Assembly: GCA_025454075.1 (NCBI GenBank)
Contig: JALOPD010000169.1
Location: 1 to 7,866, forward strand
Reading direction: 5' to 3'
Source: Desulfobacterales bacterium
GTDB taxonomy: Bacteria; Desulfobacterota; Desulfobacteria; Desulfobacterales; UBA2174_A
DNA length: 7,866 bases
Below are positions 1 to 6,418 of the stretch, piece after piece. Under the pieces are notes generated by a model. It made no database searches. It was not told the origin of the DNA and saw only the letters and a program-made list of their open reading frames with translations. A program made the translations under genes and the position numbers. Numbering within the stretch: position 1 is the stretch's first letter; the number at the start of each line of letters is the position of its first letter.

Positions 1-222
1 CGGCTGTTCGACCTATACAAGGTCAAGGAGATCCCCGCCGACATCATGCCCATGATCATCTCCTGGACCGGCAACAGTTCGGTGGCCACCCTGCCGACCA
101 TGCTCGACCTGATACTGAAGGGCAAACTGGACGGCCACCGCCTCCATCCGGGCGACATCGTCGTTTTCGCCTCAGTGGGCGCCGGGATGAACGTCAACTC
201 CATGATCTACAAGATGCCTTAA
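1..222 (+). CDS. 3-oxoacyl-ACP synthase III (FabH-like) family protein, C-terminal fragment
   Basis: The frame is open from the first base to TAA at 220-222, giving the last 73 residues of a protein whose start lies outside the window. The motif WTGNSSVATLP (fragment residues 22-32) matches the Gly-Asn-(S/T)-Ser segment of ketoacyl-ACP synthase III enzymes. There the Asn (residue 25 here) is the third member of the Cys-His-Asn catalytic set. It is followed by the usual LDLILKGKL...L.PGDIVVFASVGAGM stretch, matching the family's 'G.l.pGd.vll.gfGgG' ending. These enzymes condense an acyl-CoA starter with malonyl-ACP or make related thioester condensations. The catalytic Cys and His are upstream and cannot be checked. 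The gene ends in a strong hairpin, so it is probably a separate transcript from the TRAP genes. The exact subfamily is not determinable from this fragment. Confidence 0.82.
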   Translation, partial: RLFDLYKVKEIPADIMPMIISWTGNSSVATLPTMLDLILKGKLDGHRLHPGDIVVFASVGAGMNVNSMIYKMP

Positions 223-257
223 CGGCCGGTTGAAGCCGGCCGTTAAGGCATCTTTCA
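211..257 (+). terminator. Intrinsic terminator-like hairpin overlapping the stop codon
   Basis: A perfect 19-bp stem pairs 211-229 (aagatgccttaacggccgg) with 236-254, with a 6-nt loop (230-235). The left arm includes the last codons and the TAA of the preceding gene. Only a weak T-rich stretch follows (tctttcatgttt), so the stem is very strong but the U-tract is poor. It most likely ends or protects the 3' end of the upstream transcript. Confidence 0.75.
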
Positions 258-264
258 TGTTTCA

Positions 265-352
265 ATGCCGGCCGCAGATGGGGTCAATCGGGCAAGCCGT
301 CAGCGTTACCTGCCAAACCGGGAATTCTGTCCAAACAGTGGGCGGCCGGCAT
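265..352. repeat. 11-bp perfect inverted repeat spanning 88 bp of leader
   Basis: The sequence atgccggccgc at 265-275 is the exact reverse complement of 342-352. The arms are 66 bp apart. A small ctgt-ccaa-acag hairpin (327-338) lies between them. The element sits between the upstream terminator and the TRAP promoter region. It could be a paired protein-binding site or a structured remnant. The GC-rich arms partly resemble the ggccgg core of the terminator just upstream. No coding potential is evident here. Confidence 0.4.
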
Positions 353-364
353 GGGACAAAAATA

Positions 365-393
365 TTGACACCCCTAGCTGGGTATAATAGGTT
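365..393 (+). promoter_or_regulatory. Putative sigma-70 promoter of the TRAP operon
   Basis: A perfect TTGACA lies at 365-370 and a perfect TATAAT at 383-388, inside an AT-rich dip in otherwise GC-rich DNA. The spacer between them is only 12 bp, too short for one standard promoter. Either TTGACA works with TAGGTT at 388-393 (17-bp spacer), or TATAAT works with a poor -35 and activator help. In either case initiation would fall around 395-401, about 65 nt before the dctP start codon. Confidence 0.5.
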
Positions 394-399
394 CAAAAC

Positions 400-414
400 C
401 TTGAATTATACAAG
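400..414. promoter_or_regulatory. Candidate GntR-type operator palindrome
   Basis: The sequence cttgaattatacaag is an imperfect palindrome of the form CTTGnATnATnCAAG, with six of seven base pairs symmetric. It resembles the TTGTATACAA-like sites used by many FCD-type GntR regulators. It sits just downstream of the predicted -10 region, at about the start of transcription, where a bound repressor would block initiation. The FCD-type regulator encoded at 3579-4331 is the obvious candidate ligand, but that pairing is inference. Confidence 0.4.
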
Positions 415-462
415 CTCCAGTCACATGGAAGGCTTACCCATTCACTCTACAGGAGGGGCACA

Positions 463-1494
463 ATGAAGAAGCTGTTCGGGTTGCTGCTGGTTCTCGCAGT
501 CGTCATTGCATGGTCCGTTCCCCAGACGGTTCACGCCCAGAATTACAAGCCTGAGTACAAGCTTTCGACGGTGGTCGGCAAGCCCTTCCCGTGGGGCATT
601 GCCGGCGAGCGCTGGGCCGAACTGGTAAAGGAAAAGACCAACGGCCGCATCAACATCAAGTGCTACCCGGGCACCAGCCTGGTGGGCGGCGACCAGACCA
701 AGGAATACACCGCCATCCGGCAGGGCTCGATCGACATGGCCATCGGCTCCACCATCAACTGGTCGCCCCAGGTGAAGGAGTTGAACATCTTCTCCATGCC
801 ATTCCTGATGCCCGACTACAAGGCCATCGATGCCCTCACCGGCGGCGAGGTCGGCAAGGAGATTTTCAAGATCCTCGAGAGCAAGGACACCGTCCCCTTG
901 GCCTGGGGCGAGAACGGTTTCCGCGAACTCAGCAACTCCAAGCGGCCGATCCGCAAGCCGGAGCACCTCCAGGGGCTGAAGATCCGCGTGGTCGGCTCCC
1001 CTCTGTTCCTGGAAACCTTCACCGCCCTCGGCGCCAACCCCACCCAGATGAGCTGGGCCGACGCGGTGCCGGCGCTTTCCAGCGGCGCGGTGGATGGCCA
1101 GGAGAACCCGCTCACCATCTTTACCGTGGCCAAGCTGCACAGCGCGGCCAACCAGAAGAACCTGCTGCTCTGGGGGTACGTGGCCGACCCGTTGATCTTC
1201 GTCGTCAACAAGGACGTCTGGAAGAGCTGGAAGCCCGAAGACCAGAAGGCCGTGCGGGAAGCGGCGGCCCAGGCCGCGAAGGAGAATATTGTAGCCGCCC
1301 GCAAGGGGTTGATCCCGCCGGACGACTCCGGGATCAAGGAAGTGGAGGCGTTGGGTGTCAACGTGATCCGGCTGACCGACGCTGAGAAAGCCGAGTTCCG
1401 AAAGGCGACCAAGCCGGTCTACGACAAATGGGCCAAGCAGATCGGGCCCGAGCTGGTCAAGAAGGCCGAGGCCGCCGTCGCCGCCCGCAAGTAG
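463..1494 (+). CDS. dctP: TRAP transporter substrate-binding protein, DctP family
   Basis: 343 residues, the normal length for a DctP-type receptor. The N-terminus is a Sec signal peptide: Lys-Lys, a hydrophobic core at about residues 5-18, and likely cleavage after Val-His-Ala (residue 25). The mature protein should be periplasmic. Family landmarks are the PWGIAGERWAELVKEKTNGRI start, the QGSIDMAIG segment (87-95), SMPFLMPDY (111-119) and GLKIRVVGSPLF (171-182). R175 lies in that last segment and corresponds to the conserved arginine that salt-bridges the ligand carboxylate. It is followed by AVDGQENP (209-216). The start is well placed: AGGAGG at 451-456 lies 6 nt before ATG. It is the first gene of the TRAP operon and is followed by a strong hairpin. 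The ligand is probably an organic acid but cannot be read from sequence; the symbol names the family, not C4-dicarboxylate specificity. Confidence 0.94.
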   Translation: MKKLFGLLLVLAVVIAWSVPQTVHAQNYKPEYKLSTVVGKPFPWGIAGERWAELVKEKTNGRINIKCYPGTSLVGGDQTKEYTAIRQGSIDMAIGSTINWSPQVKELNIFSMPFLMPDYKAIDALTGGEVGKEIFKILESKDTVPLAWGENGFRELSNSKRPIRKPEHLQGLKIRVVGSPLFLETFTALGANPTQMSWADAVPALSSGAVDGQENPLTIFTVAKLHSAANQKNLLLWGYVADPLIFVVNKDVWKSWKPEDQKAVREAAAQAAKENIVAARKGLIPPDDSGIKEVEALGVNVIRLTDAEKAEFRKATKPVYDKWAKQIGPELVKKAEAAVAARK

Positions 1495-1528
1495 CCGGCG
1501 GTTTCACCGCATGAACTGAAGAAAGCCC

Positions 1529-1572
1529 AACAGGCGCGCACCGTTCGGGGCAGAGCGTGCGCGCCTGTTTTT
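1529..1572 (+). terminator. Hairpin with T-run between dctP and dctQ (terminator/attenuator)
   Basis: A perfect 13-bp GC-rich stem pairs 1529-1541 (aacaggcgcgcac) with 1557-1569, with a 15-nt loop, followed immediately by five T residues (1568-1572). This is a textbook intrinsic terminator placed inside the TRAP operon. It probably allows partial read-through, so that the receptor mRNA outnumbers the membrane-subunit mRNA, and it may stabilise the dctP transcript 3' end. No new promoter is obvious between it and dctQ. Confidence 0.8.
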
Positions 1573-1612
1573 ATTGGAGTTCACGCACCCTTCCATCTGG
1601 AGCTCGACCACC

Positions 1613-2113
1613 ATGGAATGCGAACCGAGTCCGAACTCAAGCCGGCCCAAGACCCGAATCCCGCTCATGATCGAGGAAAACCTGGCCGGCATCGCCATCG
1701 CCCTTTTAGGGATCATTACGTTCGCAAACGTGGTGGTGCGCTATCTCACCAACTTCTCCTTCGCATTCACCGAAGAGTTTTCGGTTTTTCTCATGGTCTT
1801 CATGGCCCTGGTCGGCGGTTCGAGCGTCATGGCCAAGCAGGGCCACCTGAACATCCGGTACCTGGTGGACAAGCTCTCGCCGAAAGCCCGGCGCGCGACG
1901 CTGATCGTCGCGATCCTTCTGACGGCGTTTACGTTTTTGCTGCTCGCGGTGTTCGGGGCCCGCATGGCATGGGACGAGTACCGCTTCGAGGTCACATCTC
2001 CGGGGCTGGGGTTGCCCACCTGGATCTACACCGTGTGGCTGCCGCTGCTGTCTCTGGCGATTTTCGGCCGTGCCGTCGGGGTGTTGGTCCGCATGTGGCG
2101 GAGGGATGGCTGA
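1613..2113 (+). CDS. dctQ: TRAP transporter small membrane subunit, DctQ family
   Basis: 166 residues from ATG 1613. Four hydrophobic segments lie at about residues 24-43, 55-73, 95-116 and 136-157, as in DctQ/YiaM proteins. Landmarks are FANVVVRYL (37-45), TEEFSVFLMVFMALVGGS (53-70), KQGHLNIRYL (75-84) and GLPTWIYTVWLPL (133-145). The subunit pairs with DctM in the inner membrane to form the transporter. The start is uncertain. The frame is open back to a TTG at 1574, but that codon touches the preceding terminator. ATG 1613 has a modest GGAG at 1599-1602 and gives a hydrophilic 20-residue N-tail. ATG 1667 would begin right at the first membrane segment but has no visible ribosome-binding site. 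Its TGA overlaps the dctM ATG by one base (ATGA-type coupling). Confidence 0.9.
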   Translation: MECEPSPNSSRPKTRIPLMIEENLAGIAIALLGIITFANVVVRYLTNFSFAFTEEFSVFLMVFMALVGGSSVMAKQGHLNIRYLVDKLSPKARRATLIVAILLTAFTFLLLAVFGARMAWDEYRFEVTSPGLGLPTWIYTVWLPLLSLAIFGRAVGVLVRMWRRDG

Positions 2114-3405
2114 TGTATTACGCCTATTTGATGTTCGGCTGCTTTTTCCTCCTGATGTTCGGCGGGGTGCCTATCGCCGCGGCCTTGGGACTTTCAGGCA
2201 CGCTGGCCATCGCGCTGGCGCAGCTCGGCATCATGGCGGTTCCCACCAACGTCTATGCCGGCATCGCCAAGTACCCTCTGCTCGCGATTCCGATGTTCGT
2301 CCTGGCCGGGGCGATTTTCGACAAGGCCGGCGTCGCCGAGCGGCTCCTGCGGTTCACGGAGGCCATCGTCGGCCGCGGCCGCGGGGCGCTGGCGGTGATC
2401 ACCATCCTGGTGGCCATGATCATCGGCGGGATCTCCGGCTCCGGGCCGGCCTGCACGGCCGCCGTGGGCGGGGTCATGCTCCACGCCATGCTGCGCGCCG
2501 GCTACCCCCCGGGCTTCGCGGCGGCCGTGACGGCGGCCGCCGGTTCGACCGACATCCTGATCCCGCCCTCGGTCGCCTTCATCGTCTACAGCGTGCTCGT
2601 GCCCTCGGCCACCGTGCCGGCCCTCTTCGTGGGCGGCATCATCCCCGGCGTCCTGGCCTGCGTGATGCTGATCATCCCGGCTCTTTTTCTCAGCCTGCGC
2701 TACAATTTCGGCAGCAGCGAGAGCGGCGAGGCGAAGCCGAAGTTCTGGGAGTCTTTCAAAGACGCCGCCTGGGCCCTGGCCGCACCGGTCCTTATCCTGG
2801 GCGGCCTGCGCACCGGCTGGTTCACCCCCACCGAGGCCGCCGTGATGGCGGTCGTCTTCGGCCTCTTCGTCGGGTTTGCGATTTACCGCTCCCTCACCCT
2901 GCGCACCCTGTTCGAGCTGCTGGTCGAATCCGCCGAGACCTCCGCGGTCATCCTGGTGGTGGTGGGGCTGGCGAGCGTCTTTGCCTGGGCGTGCAGCACC
3001 CTCGGCATCGTCGACCCCATCTCCAAGGGGCTCGTGGCGCTCGGCGGGGGCAGCCCGCTCGGCGTCATCTTCATCCTGATGGTGTTCCTCGTCATCGTCG
3101 GCATGTTCCTCGACGGCATCTCCATCTTCCTCATTTTCTGCCCGCTCTTCGTTCCGGTGGCGCAGACGTTCAACTGGGACCTGGTGTGGTTCGGGGTGGT
3201 GATGACCTACAACGTCGCCCTGGGCCAGTTCACCCCGCCCATGGCGGTCAACCTCATGGTGAGTTGCCGGCTGAGCGGCGCCAAGATGGAAGACACCGTG
3301 CGCTGGGACATCTGGCTGCTCCTGTTCATGTTCATCGGGCTGGTGCTGATGATCTTCTTCCCGGGGATCGTGCTCTGGCTGCCCGAGGCGACGGGGTTCA
3401 TGTAA
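2113..3405 (+). CDS. dctM: TRAP transporter large membrane subunit, DctM family
   Basis: 430 residues, the standard length for the large TRAP permease, with about 12 hydrophobic segments along the whole chain. This subunit carries the sodium-coupled translocation pathway. Landmarks in order are GGVPIAAALGLSG, YPLLAIPMFVLAGAIFDKAG, IIGGISGSGPACTAAVGGVM, GSTDILIPPSVAFIVYS, GWFTPTEAAVMAVVFGL, GMFLDGISIFLIFCPLFVPVA and LGQFTPPMAVNLMV, all typical of the DctM family. The start is set by GGAGGG at 2100-2105, 7 nt before ATG, and by one-base overlap with the dctQ stop, so the two subunits are translationally coupled. The frame is open further upstream to 1618, but that part is a shadow of dctQ. The gene looks intact. 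Transcription probably ends or is reset in the 173-bp gap that follows. Confidence 0.95.
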   Translation: MYYAYLMFGCFFLLMFGGVPIAAALGLSGTLAIALAQLGIMAVPTNVYAGIAKYPLLAIPMFVLAGAIFDKAGVAERLLRFTEAIVGRGRGALAVITILVAMIIGGISGSGPACTAAVGGVMLHAMLRAGYPPGFAAAVTAAAGSTDILIPPSVAFIVYSVLVPSATVPALFVGGIIPGVLACVMLIIPALFLSLRYNFGSSESGEAKPKFWESFKDAAWALAAPVLILGGLRTGWFTPTEAAVMAVVFGLFVGFAIYRSLTLRTLFELLVESAETSAVILVVVGLASVFAWACSTLGIVDPISKGLVALGGGSPLGVIFILMVFLVIVGMFLDGISIFLIFCPLFVPVAQTFNWDLVWFGVVMTYNVALGQFTPPMAVNLMVSCRLSGAKMEDTVRWDIWLLLFMFIGLVLMIFFPGIVLWLPEATGFM

Positions 3406-3410
3406 AGGCC

Positions 3411-3526
3411 CGCTATTGCAGCTCCTAAACGATTCGGCACTTCTAAATCGGCACCGCAGAAAAGGTCGTCCAAAAATATATTTTTTGATATTTTTTATTG
3501 ACACCCGCTGTTGCAGCTGTTAAACG
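3411..3526 (+). repeat. Pair of 21-nt direct repeats flanking an A/T tract
   Basis: Positions 3411-3431 and 3506-3526 match at 18 of 21 bases. The shared core is cgct-n-ttgcagct followed, after two variable bases, by taaacg. The copies are in the same orientation, 95 bp apart. The second copy covers the spacer and -10 region of the promoter proposed for the regulator gene. The first lies just after the dctM stop. Two spaced copies around a promoter suggest binding sites for a dimeric regulator with looping, possibly autoregulation. This is inferred from position only. Confidence 0.5.
3472..3526 (+). promoter_or_regulatory. Putative promoter for the gntR regulator and dehydrogenase genes
   Basis: An A/T-only 14-bp palindrome (aaaaatatattttt, 3472-3485) and further T-runs precede a perfect TTGACA at 3498-3503. 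At 16-17 bp spacing the -10 is weak (ttaaac or taaacg, 3520-3526). The A/T tract is in the position of an UP element or bend. The 10-mer attgacaccc is shared with the TRAP promoter region (364-373). The start codon of the regulator is about 50 nt downstream. Confidence 0.5.
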
Positions 3527-3566
3527 CATGCCATCCGCTTGAGCCCCACTTAAAACCGTTTTTCCC

Positions 3567-3571
3567 GGGAG
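3567..3571 (+). promoter_or_regulatory. Ribosome-binding site fixing a TTG start for gntR
   Basis: GGGAG at 3567-3571 lies 7 nt before TTG 3579. The first 20 residues from this TTG form the helix that normally opens a GntR winged-helix domain, and no in-frame ATG is available before residue 40. The TTG start is therefore preferred. Confidence 0.6.
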
Positions 3572-3578
3572 CTGACAT

Positions 3579-4331
3579 TTGCTCAAGTCATCCCTCACCG
3601 ACAAAGCCCACCAGCAGATCAAGGAGTGGATCCTCCGCTATCACCTCAAACCCGGCGCGCGCCTGCACGTCAGCGACCTGGCGCATGCGCTGCACATGAG
3701 CCAGACGCCCGTGCGCGAAGCCTTGAGCATGCTCGAAAAAGAGCGCCTGATCGAACGCGAGCCCCAGAAGGGCTACCGGGTCGGCGCCCTGAGCATGCAG
3801 AAGATCGAAGATCTGTACGATTTGCGGATCGCTCTGGAGGTGCTCGCCGTCCGCCAAGCGGCCAAGCGGATGAGCGCCGCCGCCCGCAAACGACTGTCCG
3901 CCATCTTGTCCGAGTTCGGGCGGTTCCTGAAGAGCGACCGCAAGCAGCGCATCCTCCAGCGGGGGCAGGATTTTCACGTGGTGATCCTGGAGGCCAGCGG
4001 GAACTCTTCCCTGGCTGAAATCGGGCGCGCGATCCTGGACCGGATCTGGGTCATCCAGAACATCAATCTTCTCACCACGGATCATCTATCCGAAGCCCAC
4101 CCCCAGCACCTGAAAATTCTGGAGGCATTGGAACGAGGAGACGGCAAGAAGGCGGCGATTCTGATGGAGAAGCATCTCACCCAGGCCAAAGCGTACGTGC
4201 TGTCGCGGCTCAAGAACGGCGACGACATCTTGTCCCGAATGATGCAGGCGCCGCCCATGGAGCGCAAGCGAGCCCATGATCAGCGCCGCGAAGGGCGCAA
4301 TGCGCCAAAGAACAATAACCCGAAGACATAA
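3579..4331 (+). CDS. GntR family transcriptional regulator with FCD domain
   Basis: 250 residues from a TTG start. Residues 5-70 form the winged helix-turn-helix: IKEWILRYHLKPGARL, SDLAHALHMSQTPVREAL (32-49), LEKERLIEREPQKGYRV. TPVREAL is the typical GntR recognition-helix signature. Residues about 72-210 fit the FCD (FadR C-terminal) ligand-binding domain: DLYDLRIALEVLAVRQAA, DFHVVILEASGN, EAHPQHLKILEALERGD, MEKHLTQA. H133, H174 or H177, and H199 are in place to bind the divalent metal usual in this family, which often senses small organic acids. A basic, low-complexity tail of about 25 residues follows the FCD. The gene lies between the TRAP operon and the dehydrogenase genes, with only 33 bp to E1 alpha. 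It is the likely local regulator of both, probably a repressor released by the substrate or an intermediate. Confidence 0.92.
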   Translation: MLKSSLTDKAHQQIKEWILRYHLKPGARLHVSDLAHALHMSQTPVREALSMLEKERLIEREPQKGYRVGALSMQKIEDLYDLRIALEVLAVRQAAKRMSAAARKRLSAILSEFGRFLKSDRKQRILQRGQDFHVVILEASGNSSLAEIGRAILDRIWVIQNINLLTTDHLSEAHPQHLKILEALERGDGKKAAILMEKHLTQAKAYVLSRLKNGDDILSRMMQAPPMERKRAHDQRREGRNAPKNNNPKT

Positions 4332-4350
4332 TCGACCATCTTGACCCACC

Positions 4351-4357
4351 AGGGAGG
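4351..4357 (+). promoter_or_regulatory. Ribosome-binding site fixing the E1 alpha start
   Basis: AGGGAGG at 4351-4357 lies 7 nt before ATG 4365. The frame is also open from a TTG at 4341, but that codon precedes this site, so ATG 4365 is preferred. Confidence 0.7.
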
Positions 4358-4364
4358 AAAGGGA

Positions 4365-5333
4365 ATGGCTGCTGACAAAAAAACCTTGTTGGCGATGTAC
4401 CGCACCATGGTCACCGTCCGGCAGTTCGAGACCATGGCGGGCGAGTACTTCGCGGCCGGGCAGATCCCCGGCTTCATCCACCTGTCGATCGGCCAGGAGG
4501 GCTCCAGCACGGGCGTCTGCTCCTGCCTGCGGCCGGACGACTATGTCGCCACGACCCACCGCGGCCACGGCCACATGATCGCCAAGGGCGCGGACTTGAA
4601 GCGCATGGTGGCCGAACTCTTCGGCAAGGCGACCGGCTACTGCAAGGGCAAGGGCGGCTCCATGCACATCGCCGATTTCTCGATCGGCATTTTAGGGGCC
4701 AACGGGGTCGTGGCCGGCGGGCTGCCGCTGATCTGCGGGGCGGGCCTTTCCATCAAGATGCGCAAGACCGACCAGGTGGCGGTGGTCTTTTTCGGCGACG
4801 GCGCCGCCAACCGCGGGCCGGTGCACGAGGCCATGAACATGGCCTCCATCTGGAAGCTGCCGGTGCTGTTCGTCGTGGAAAACAACCAGTGGGCCTCCAC
4901 CACCCCGCAGAGTTCTGCCTGCGCCCTGGGCGACCTGTGCCAGCGGGCCGCCGGCTACAACATGCCCGGCTACTCCGTGGACGGCAACGACGTGCTGGCC
5001 GTGCGCGAGACGACGCTCAAAGCCGTGGCCGAGGCGCGCAAGGGCGAGGGCCCGAGCATGATCGAGAACAAAACCTACCGCGTGCGGGGCCATTTCGAGG
5101 GCGACCCCCAGAAATACCGCGACCAGGCCGAGGTGCTGACCTGGCAGGAGAAGAACGACCCGGTCCAGCGTTTCGAAGCGCATCTGGTCAAGGCCCAGGT
5201 GCTGACGAAGAAACAGTCCAAAGGGATCTGGGACGAGGTGAAAGTCGAACTGGATGCGGCTATCGAGTTCGCCCAGAACAGCCCGTTCCCCACACCCGAA
5301 GATGCGCTTCAGGATCTATTCGCGAACGCATGA
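4365..5333 (+). CDS. acoA: Thiamine diphosphate-dependent dehydrogenase E1 component, alpha subunit (acetoin dehydrogenase-like)
   Basis: 322 residues, normal for a separate bacterial E1 alpha. With E1 beta it forms the heterotetramer that decarboxylates or cleaves the substrate on thiamine diphosphate and acylates the E2 lipoyl group. Landmarks are THRGHGHMIAKGAD (64-77), the GKGGSMHI segment (96-102) and the cofactor motif opening GDGAANRGPVHEA at 144 and closing with ENN at 172-174. These fit the GDG-X(about 26)-NN magnesium/diphosphate motif. YRVRGHFEGDPQKYR (238-252) follows. The GHFEGD form is typical of acetoin dehydrogenase alpha subunits, whereas pyruvate dehydrogenases usually have GHSxxDP. 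It starts 33 bp after the regulator and 38 bp before E1 beta, so it is probably one operon. Pyruvate or another 2-oxo acid remains possible as substrate; the gene symbol is by resemblance only. Confidence 0.9.
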   Translation: MAADKKTLLAMYRTMVTVRQFETMAGEYFAAGQIPGFIHLSIGQEGSSTGVCSCLRPDDYVATTHRGHGHMIAKGADLKRMVAELFGKATGYCKGKGGSMHIADFSIGILGANGVVAGGLPLICGAGLSIKMRKTDQVAVVFFGDGAANRGPVHEAMNMASIWKLPVLFVVENNQWASTTPQSSACALGDLCQRAAGYNMPGYSVDGNDVLAVRETTLKAVAEARKGEGPSMIENKTYRVRGHFEGDPQKYRDQAEVLTWQEKNDPVQRFEAHLVKAQVLTKKQSKGIWDEVKVELDAAIEFAQNSPFPTPEDALQDLFANA

Positions 5334-5371
5334 GGGCTTTGAAAGAAAGAATTTAGAGAAGGAGACAAGAC

Positions 5372-6355
5372 ATGTCCGACCGCATCATGAGCGCGTCCGC
5401 GGCCCTGGCTGAAGCCCTGCACGAGGAGATGGCCCGGGACGAAACCATTTTCATCCTGGGCGAGGACCTGACCGCCCACGCCGGGATTTTCGGCCAATTC
5501 AAGGGGATCCCGGAGAAGTTCCCCGGCCGCATCCTCGACACCCCCATCAGCGAAGCCTGCATCGCGGGCTGCGGCGTAGGCTCGGCCCTGACCGGCATGC
5601 GCCCCATCGTGGACTTTCATTTTTCCGACTTCGTCACCTGCGGCATGGACGAATTCTGCAACCAGGCGGCCAAGATCCGCTACATGTTCGGCGGGCAGGT
5701 CAAGCTGCCGATGGTGGTCTGGTGCCCGGACGGCGCCGGGCTGCGCGCCGCGGCCCAGCACAGCCAGTCGCTCGAGGCGTGGTTCGTGCACACCCCCGGG
5801 CTCAAGGTGGTGGTGCCCTCCGAGCCCGCGGACGTGAAGGGGCTGATGAAGGCGGCCATCCGCGACGACGACCCGGTGATGTTCTTCCAGCACAAGCGCC
5901 TCTTCCGCCGTGAAGGCCATGTGCCGGCCGACCCCGAGTTCATCATCCCCCTGGGCCGGGCGGCCGTTAAGCGCGCGGGCAAAGACGTGTCTCTTCTGAC
6001 CTACGGCTCGGGCTTCTTCCTCTGCATGGAGGCCGCCGGGGAACTGGCCAGGGAGGGGATCGAGGCCGAGGTGGTGGACCTGCGCACCCTGAAGCCGCTC
6101 GACATGGAGACGGTCGCCGCCTCCGTCAAGAAGACGTTCCGTGCGGTGATCGTGCACGAGGCCTGTCTGACCGGGGGCTTCGGCGCCGAGCTCGCGGCCC
6201 GCATCCAGGCGGAGCTCTTCGATCACCTGGATGCGCCGGTCCTGAGGGTGGCGGCCAAGGACGTGCCCATCCCCTTCTCGCCGCCCATGGAGGACTTCGT
6301 GCTGCCCAAGGCGGCCGACGTGATCCAGGCCGTCAAGACGGTGTGCTACCGATGA
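5372..6355 (+). CDS. acoB: Thiamine diphosphate-dependent dehydrogenase E1 component, beta subunit (acetoin dehydrogenase-like)
   Basis: 327 residues, full length for E1 beta. The N-terminal pyrimidine-binding half carries LGEDLTAHAGIFGQFKG (29-45) and TPISEACIAGCGVGSALTGMRPIVDFHFSDF (57-87). In the latter, E61 is the conserved glutamate that activates the thiamine ring. QHSQSLEAWFVHTPGLKVVVPS (129-150) contains H130, matching the active-site histidine of the family. The C-terminal transketolase half has EAEVVDLRTLKPLD (231-244), VIVHEACLTGGFGAE (259-273) and the closing KDVPIPFSPPMEDFVLP (296-312). AGGAG at 5360-5364 lies 7 nt before ATG. Together with the preceding gene it forms E1; the complex is cytoplasmic. 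No essential residue appears missing. Confidence 0.93.
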   Translation: MSDRIMSASAALAEALHEEMARDETIFILGEDLTAHAGIFGQFKGIPEKFPGRILDTPISEACIAGCGVGSALTGMRPIVDFHFSDFVTCGMDEFCNQAAKIRYMFGGQVKLPMVVWCPDGAGLRAAAQHSQSLEAWFVHTPGLKVVVPSEPADVKGLMKAAIRDDDPVMFFQHKRLFRREGHVPADPEFIIPLGRAAVKRAGKDVSLLTYGSGFFLCMEAAGELAREGIEAEVVDLRTLKPLDMETVAASVKKTFRAVIVHEACLTGGFGAELAARIQAELFDHLDAPVLRVAAKDVPIPFSPPMEDFVLPKAADVIQAVKTVCYR

Positions 6356-6418
6356 TGGAGTTGCCATCGTGGGAATGACGGGTTGAGAGTTCATTTTCGC
6401 TGAGAAAGGGAAATGCAA

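Noticed and set aside
230..466. 78-residue open frame in the leader before dctP
   Set aside because: It starts at a TTG inside the terminator loop, has no ribosome-binding site and runs over the promoter and the dctP start region.
1618..2112. Upstream extension of dctM by 165 codons
   Set aside because: It overlaps dctQ in another frame, is compositionally shadow-like, and the dctM start at 2113 has a good ribosome-binding site and family-typical length.
2194..3504. 436-residue open frame on the - strand opposite dctM
   Set aside because: It is His/Asp/Glu/Gln-rich shadow sequence with no hydrophobic core or motif; the + strand gene is certain.
4294..4306. Small hairpin ggcgc-aat-gcgcc near the end of gntR
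   Set aside because: Only 5 bp, inside coding sequence and without a T-run; likely chance in GC-rich DNA.
4332..4364. TTGACC at 4341-4346 as a promoter for E1 alpha
   Set aside because: The gap is 33 bp and has no -10 at suitable distance; read-through from the regulator is simpler. No -24/-12 sigma-54 site was seen either.
6354..6369. Small gatgg/ccatc hairpin after the E1 beta stop
   Set aside because: Five base pairs and no T-run; too weak to call a terminator.
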